From: CAZEFK01 sp964511405
GTDB taxonomy: Bacteria; Pseudomonadota; Alphaproteobacteria; Elsterales; Elsteraceae
Direction of reading: 5' to 3'
Assembly: GCA_964511405.1 (NCBI GenBank)
Contig: CAZEFK010000162.1
Location: forward strand, 1-16,987
DNA length: 16,987 bases
Shown here piece after piece: positions 12,805-16,987 of the stretch. A program made the translations under genes and the position numbers. The notes below the pieces were generated by a model. The model did not search any database. It was given only the letters and a program-made list of their open reading frames with translations, and was not told the origin of the DNA. Position 1 is the first letter of the stretch. Each line of letters opens with the position of its first letter.

Positions 12805-13836
12805 ATGCGAGCAATCCTGGTCGGCGCTCTGGTCACGGTTGCCGCGGCGGCCCAGGCCGAGCCGGTGCGGCTGATGGGCTATGCCGGCGTGTTCCAGGAG
12901 AACTACACCGCGACCGTGGTCGACCCGTTCAATTCAGCCCATCCCGCCACGCCGGTGACCTATGTCGCCGGCGACACCTCGGCGGCGATGCTGGGGCAGC
13001 TGCGCACGCAGAAGACCGACCCCCAGCTCGACATCATCATCATGGACACGACCACGGCGGCCCTGGCCTGCGCCGAGGGGCTGGTCGAGCCGGTGACGCC
13101 GGCGCTGGTCCCGGCGCTCGACGACCTCGATCCGCAGGCGCGCCAATCCGGCGGCGCCTGCGGGCCCGGCGTCACCTTCGACCACCTGGTGCTGGTTTAC
13201 GACACCAAGGCGGTGACCCCGGCGCCGACCGCGTGGAAGGACATGTGGGACCCGAAATGGAAGGGCCGGCTGGCGCTCGCGGCGCCGCCCAATATCCAAG
13301 GGCTGGCCCTGACCGCGATCCTGGCCAAGGCCGACAGCGGCGACTGGAAGAAGGCCGACGGCGCGTTCAAGGCGCTCAAGGCGCTCGCACCGTCGGTCCA
13401 GACCTTCGATGCGCAGCCCGACGGCTACACCCTGGTGCTGAACGGCGTGGTCACCTTTGCGACCGGCTGGAACGCCCGGGCGCAGTTCTACCACGACAAA
13501 TCAGGCGGCCGGCTGGGCGTGCTGCTGCCCGCCGAAGGCTCGGCCTTCCAGATCAACACCATCAACGTCGTCAAGAATGCGCACAATCGCGACGCCGCCT
13601 TCGCCTTCCTGAACCATGCGCTGTCGCCCGCGGCCCAGAAGGCCTTCACCGAGCGCATGTTCTACGGGCCGACCAACCGCAAGGCCGAGATCAGCCCTGA
13701 GGCTGCCGCGCGCACGGCGGCGGCGCCCGAGAACAAGGCGCGGGTGATCGCGCTCGACTGGGGCGAGATGGTGAAGCTGCGCGAGGCCTGGAACCAGCGC
13801 TGGCGCCGCGAGGTCATCTCGGCCGCCGGCCGCTGA
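12805..13836 (+). CDS. PotD-like ABC transporter substrate-binding protein
   Basis: This is a periplasmic binding protein of an ABC importer for polyamine-like or related small solutes. The 343-residue protein has a short Sec signal (about 1-18, cleavage after A-Q-A) and then the extracellular solute-binding fold. The first strand is VRLMGYAGVFQENYT, AGDTSAAMLGQL and DIIIMDTTTAALAC follow, and DHLVLVYDTKAV with WKDMWDPKWKGRLAL is typical of PotD/AfuA-type proteins. GWNARAQFYHDKSG and AEGSAFQINTINVVKNA form the second lobe. The ATG at 12805 is 8 nt from the GGAG site; ATG 12802 is equally in frame. The gene shares 1 nt with the ATPase gene (TGATG). The ligand cannot be told: putrescine, spermidine, another amine or a metal complex are all open. 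Confidence 0.9.
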   Translation: MRAILVGALVTVAAAAQAEPVRLMGYAGVFQENYTATVVDPFNSAHPATPVTYVAGDTSAAMLGQLRTQKTDPQLDIIIMDTTTAALACAEGLVEPVTPALVPALDDLDPQARQSGGACGPGVTFDHLVLVYDTKAVTPAPTAWKDMWDPKWKGRLALAAPPNIQGLALTAILAKADSGDWKKADGAFKALKALAPSVQTFDAQPDGYTLVLNGVVTFATGWNARAQFYHDKSGGRLGVLLPAEGSAFQINTINVVKNAHNRDAAFAFLNHALSPAAQKAFTERMFYGPTNRKAEISPEAAARTAAAPENKARVIALDWGEMVKLREAWNQRWRREVISAAGR

Positions 13837-14882
13837 TGCCGCATCTGGTCCTGGACCGGCTGTCACGGTCGTTCGGAAGCTGGTCCGCGGTTCGGGAGCT
13901 GTCGCTGACGGTCGAGCGCGGCAGCTTCGTCGCCCTGCTCGGCCCCTCGGGCTGCGGCAAGACCACGACCCTGCGCATGATCGCCGGCCTGGACCGGCCC
14001 GATGCCGGCCGGATCCTGCTCGACGGCCGCGACATCACGGGGCTGGCGCCGTATCAGCGCCGGATGGGCGTGGTGTTCCAGTCCTATGCCCTGTTCCCGC
14101 ATATGACGGCCGCCGGCAATGTCGCCTTCGGCCTGGAGATGCGCGGCCTGGCGCGGGACGAGCGGCAGCGGCGGGCCGCCGACGCCTTGGCCCTGGTCGG
14201 CCTGGCCGAGCATGCGGTCAAGCGGCCGCGGCAGCTGTCGGGCGGCCAGCAGCAGCGGGTGGCGCTGGCCCGGGCCCTGGCCGCCGAGCCCGACCTGCTG
14301 CTGCTCGACGAGCCCCTGTCGGCGCTCGACGCCAAGCTGCGCGAGGAGCTGCGCGGCGAGATGCGGGCGATCCAGCGCCGGGTCGGCGCCACCGCCCTGT
14401 TCGTGACCCACGACCAGGCCGAGGCGCTGGCCATGGCCGACCAGGTGGCGGTCATGGACCGCGGCCGGATCGTCCAGCTCGGCCCGCCCGAGGCGGTGTT
14501 CGAGCGTCCGGCGACGCCGTTCGTCGCCACCTTCGTCGGCCGCAGCGCGCGCTTTGCCGGCCGCGTCGAAGCCGGCGCCGTGCAGGCCGGCCCGGCCCAG
14601 CTTCGGGCCGAGGGCCTGCCCGCGGCGGGGACCGTCGAGATCTTCGTGCGGCCGCATCGGATCCGCCTGCTCGACCCAGGCGAATCGGCGGACAACGCGC
14701 TGGCCGGCCGGATCGCCGCGGTCGACTATACCGGCGACGTCGCGCAGGTGGCGGTCGACACGCCGGCCGGCCGCGTGCCGGTCGACCTCGGCACCGCCGA
14801 CGGCGGCTGGCGCGCGCTGAACCCGGGCGAGCCGGTGCGGGTCGGCTGGGCCGCCGCCGACACCCTGTGGTTCGCCCAATGA
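13836..14882 (+). CDS. ABC importer ATP-binding protein (PotA-like)
   Basis: This ATPase powers the importer encoded around it. The 348-residue protein has Walker A GPSGCGKT (36-43), the Q-loop FQSYALFPH (81-89) typical of the spermidine/iron/sugar importer ATPases, the signature LSGGQ (134-138), Walker B LLLLDEP (154-160) with catalytic Glu159, the D-loop SALD and the H-loop H192. Residues from about 240 to 348 form a TOBE-type regulatory domain, including EIFVRPHRIRLL and the end VRVGWAAADTLWF, as in PotA. All catalytic elements are intact. Its start overlaps the binding-protein stop by 1 nt and its stop overlaps the first permease by 4 nt, indicating one tightly coupled operon. Confidence 0.96.
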   Translation: MPHLVLDRLSRSFGSWSAVRELSLTVERGSFVALLGPSGCGKTTTLRMIAGLDRPDAGRILLDGRDITGLAPYQRRMGVVFQSYALFPHMTAAGNVAFGLEMRGLARDERQRRAADALALVGLAEHAVKRPRQLSGGQQQRVALARALAAEPDLLLLDEPLSALDAKLREELRGEMRAIQRRVGATALFVTHDQAEALAMADQVAVMDRGRIVQLGPPEAVFERPATPFVATFVGRSARFAGRVEAGAVQAGPAQLRAEGLPAAGTVEIFVRPHRIRLLDPGESADNALAGRIAAVDYTGDVAQVAVDTPAGRVPVDLGTADGGWRALNPGEPVRVGWAAADTLWFAQ

Positions 14883-15715
14883 GCCGGCGGGCGGCCGGCT
14901 GGCTGCTGTGCGTCCCGGCGCTGGCGCTGCTGGGCGTCGCCTTCGCCTGGCCGATGGCGATTCTGGTGCGGATGAGCCTGAACGAGACTTCGGACGCGGG
15001 TGCGCTGGTCGAGACTGTCTCGGGCGCCACCTACCGGAAGCTCGCTGTCGACGACTTCACCTGGACCATGACCTGGGACAGCCTGGTGCTGGCCGCCACC
15101 GCCGCGACTGCGGCGCTGCTGCTGGCCTATCCCATGGCCCTGTTCCTGGTCCGCACGCGCAGTCGGTTCCGCGGCCTGCTGGCGATCGTCGCGATCGCGC
15201 CGCTGCTGGTCTCGGGCACCGCCCGGGTGATCGGCTGGCTCGCCATCCTGGGCGATGGCGGCCTGATCAATGCCGGGCTGCGGGCGCTGGGCCTGCCGGC
15301 CCAGCAGCTGATCTACAACTGGACCGGCGTGCGCATCGGCCTGGCCGAGAGCGTCATGCCCTACACGGTACTGACCCTGCTGGCCGGGTTCGGGCGTTTG
15401 GACCGCTTGCTGGAGGAAGCCGCCGCAACCCTGGGCGCCAAGCCGGCGCGGGTGTTCTGGCGGGTCACCTTGCCCTTGACCCTGCCCGCGGTCTCGGCCG
15501 CCTGGATGCTGGCCTTCGTGCTGGCGATCTCGGCCTTCATCACGCCGCACCTGATGGGCGGCGGCCGCGTCTTCGTGCTGGCGACCGAGATCTACGACGC
15601 CGCCACCCAGACGCTCGACTGGCCGGCGGCCGCCGCCCTGTCGGTCTACGCCCTGGTGCTGCTGGCCCTGCTGCTGGGCGCGCAGGGCCTGCTGGCGCGC
15701 CGTCGGGCGGCATGA
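14879..15715 (+). CDS. ABC importer permease, PotB-like
   Basis: This is the first inner-membrane permease of the importer. The 278-residue protein has about six hydrophobic helices (near 9-31, 66-92, 98-125, 152-172, 204-225 and 252-275). The cytoplasmic EAA loop runs from 179 to 200, with the EAA core and Gly186 (EEAAATLGAKPARVFWRVTL), which docks on the ATPase. A periplasmic loop at about 33-65 separates helices 1 and 2, as in PotB and PotH. The start ATG overlaps the ATPase stop (ATGA) and the stop overlaps the next permease start the same way. The order binding protein - ATPase - permease - permease, rather than the E. coli potABCD order, is common in alphaproteobacterial amine importers. 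Confidence 0.94.
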   Translation: MSRRAAGWLLCVPALALLGVAFAWPMAILVRMSLNETSDAGALVETVSGATYRKLAVDDFTWTMTWDSLVLAATAATAALLLAYPMALFLVRTRSRFRGLLAIVAIAPLLVSGTARVIGWLAILGDGGLINAGLRALGLPAQQLIYNWTGVRIGLAESVMPYTVLTLLAGFGRLDRLLEEAAATLGAKPARVFWRVTLPLTLPAVSAAWMLAFVLAISAFITPHLMGGGRVFVLATEIYDAATQTLDWPAAAALSVYALVLLALLLGAQGLLARRRAA

Positions 15716-16488
15716 GCGGCCGGACGACGGCGGCGCTGGCCGCCTGCGGCTACGCCTTCCTGCTGGCACCGCTGCTGGTGGTGGCGGTGCTCAGCTTGTC
15801 GGCCGACCAGTTCCTGACCTTCCCGCCGTCCGGCCTGTCGCTGCGCTGGTACGCGGCGCTGGTGGCCAACGGCCCGATGCTGGCGGCGGCGCGCACCAGC
15901 GCGATCCTGGCGGCGATCGTGACGGTCGTGGCGCTGCTGGCCGGGGTCCCGGCCGCGCTGGCGGTGACGCGCGGGCTGGTGCCCCGGTTCCTGTCGGCCG
16001 TGCTGTCGGCGCCGCTGCTGCTGCCGACCCTGGTGATCGGCCTGGCGCTACTGATGGCGCTGCAGCCGCTGGGCCTGGTCGCGACCTGGCCGGGGCTGGC
16101 CCTGGCCCACATCGTCGTGGTGCTGCCCTTCGTGGTCCGGGTCATGAGCACGGCGCTGGCGGCGCTGCCGCCCGGACTGGAGGACGCCGCGGCGACGCTC
16201 GGCGCCCGGCCGCTGGCGACCTTCCTGCGTATCACCCTGCCGCTGGCCGCCCCGGGCGTGCTGGCCGCCGGCACGCTCGCCTACCTGGTCAGCTTCGACG
16301 AGACGGTGATCAGCCTGTTCCTGGTCGGTCCGCGGCTGACCACCCTGTCGATCGCGCTGTTCCGCTACACCGAAAGCCGCACCGACCCGCTGGTGGCGGC
16401 CCTCGCCATGGCGCTGATCCTGTTCACCGCGGCGGTGGTGCTGGCGGTCGACCGCCTGGTCGGGTTCACCAAGGCGGTCGGCCGATGA
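15712..16488 (+). CDS. ABC importer permease, PotC-like
   Basis: This is the second permease of the importer. The 258-residue protein has about six membrane helices (near 10-30, 58-86, 95-118, 126-147, 182-203 and 226-248). Its EAA loop, with LEDAAATLGARPLATFLRIT, spans about 156-178. The segment SFDETVISLFLVGP (194-207) closely matches the SFDE element of PotC and PotI, which supports the polyamine-type family. Its start overlaps the first permease stop (ATGA). It is the last gene of the operon and ends only 4 bp from the stop of the convergent aminotransferase gene, so there is no room between them for a separate terminator. Confidence 0.94.
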   Translation: MSGRTTAALAACGYAFLLAPLLVVAVLSLSADQFLTFPPSGLSLRWYAALVANGPMLAAARTSAILAAIVTVVALLAGVPAALAVTRGLVPRFLSAVLSAPLLLPTLVIGLALLMALQPLGLVATWPGLALAHIVVVLPFVVRVMSTALAALPPGLEDAAATLGARPLATFLRITLPLAAPGVLAAGTLAYLVSFDETVISLFLVGPRLTTLSIALFRYTESRTDPLVAALAMALILFTAAVVLAVDRLVGFTKAVGR

Positions 16489-16492
16489 CCGC

Positions 16493-16987
16493 TCAGGCGA
16501 CGCGCCGCAGCGCGTCGGCCAGGATCGAGGCGATGGTGTCGATGTGCGACGGCTCGGCGATCAGGGGCGGCGACAGGGCGACGATGTCCCCGGTCACCCG
16601 CACCAGCAGGCCGCGCTCGAAGCAGTCGACGAACACCTCGTAGGCGCGGCGGCCCGGGGCGTCGGGGCGCGACTCCAGCTCGATGCCGGCCATCAGGCCG
16701 ATGGTGCGGATGTCGGCGACATGGGGCAGGCCGCGCAGGCCCTGGATCGCCCGGCGCCACGGCTCGGCCAGGTCGGCGGCGCGGGTCGACAGCCCCTCGG
16801 CCCGGAAGATGTCCAAGGTGGCCAGGCCGGCGGCGCAGGCGACCGGGTGGCCCGAATAGGTGAAGCCGTGGGCGAACTCGATCGCCGCCTCCGGACCCTG
16901 CATCAGCGCATCGTGGACGCGCCGGCTGGCGAACACCGCCCCCATCGGGATGGCGCCGTTGGTCAGCCCCTTGGCGGCCGTGACCAG
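16493..16987 (-). CDS. Class III omega-aminotransferase (beta-alanine-pyruvate type), N-terminus outside window
   Basis: The 164 visible residues are the C-terminal part of a class III PLP-dependent aminotransferase; about 280 N-terminal residues lie beyond the window edge. The first codons read LVTAAKGLTNGAIPMGAV, in which the Lys of AAKG is the PLP Schiff-base lysine. EFAHGFTYSGHPVACAAGLA follows, giving the Thr that holds the cofactor phosphate from the partner subunit. The C-terminal small domain, with GLMAGIELE and the RVTGDIVALSPPLI segment, completes it. These segments most resemble omega-amino acid:pyruvate transaminases, which use beta-alanine and various amines with pyruvate. Exact substrate is open. 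It converges on the importer operon; a joint role in amine use is inference. Confidence 0.9.
   Translation of the reverse strand: MVTAAKGLTNGAIPMGAVFASRRVHDALMQGPEAAIEFAHGFTYSGHPVACAAGLATLDIFRAEGLSTRAADLAEPWRRAIQGLRGLPHVADIRTIGLMAGIELESRPDAPGRRAYEVFVDCFERGLLVRVTGDIVALSPPLIAEPSHIDTIASILADALRRVA

Noticed and set aside
1..16987. CRISPR arrays, tRNA or rRNA genes, transposases, integrases, toxin-antitoxin or defence genes
   Set aside because: I looked for spaced direct repeats, terminal inverted repeats, tRNA-like cloverleafs and relevant motifs and saw none. The window is mainly housekeeping and metabolic genes, so I do not claim a new system.

Overview
The window reads as a chromosomal segment of a very GC-rich alphaproteobacterium. 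The third codon positions are almost all G or C. The block secB / fxsA / timA (Tim44-like) / mltA / smr is a gene order I associate with alphaproteobacteria, and DUF1491 and a Tim44-domain protein point the same way. A Rhodospirillales-like organism is my best guess, but that is inference. Coding density is very high: no gap between genes exceeds about 140 bp. I see no tRNA or rRNA gene, insertion sequence, CRISPR array, integrase or phage gene.

Layout. (1) 1-735 (-) is a truncated short-chain dehydrogenase, divergent from a DUF1491 gene and a small coiled-coil membrane protein whose coiled coil is built from 21-bp tandem repeats. (2) 1525-2736 is pgk, standing without gap or fba. (3) 4476 down to 2760 (-) is fxsA, a histidine phosphatase and secB, probably one operon. 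It diverges from timA and mltA (4618-6504). (4) Between mltA and smr lies a complete lutABC set (6537-9392) for iron-sulfur-dependent L-lactate oxidation. This cargo splits the otherwise familiar mltA-smr pair. (5) smr (9416-10003) converges on a methyltransferase gene (10785-10000); the two stop codons share one CTAG. (6) The methyltransferase diverges from gloB (10834) across a 48-bp gap centred on a near-perfect dyad. gloB heads a probable operon with a DUF985 cupin, which appears to start at CTG, and an RraA-like protein with an altered active-site motif. (7) 12805-16488 is a four-gene PotABCD-type ABC importer with 1- or 4-nt overlaps. It converges, 4 bp apart, on a class III omega-aminotransferase that runs off the window.

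How the genes work together. SecB, FxsA, TimA and MltA concern export, membrane and cell wall. LutABC feeds lactate electrons to respiration. GloB, whose glyoxalase product is D-lactate, is nearby. The importer and the omega-aminotransferase suggest uptake and breakdown of an amine or polyamine, though they are transcribed toward each other.

I find no convincing undescribed multi-gene system such as a defence, toxin or biosynthetic island. The most interesting points are small: the CTG start, the split mltA-smr synteny, the possible frameshifted smr N-terminus, the gloB/methyltransferase dyad, the Arg-to-Thr change in the RraA-like protein, and the RNA-oriented hairpin before the importer operon.
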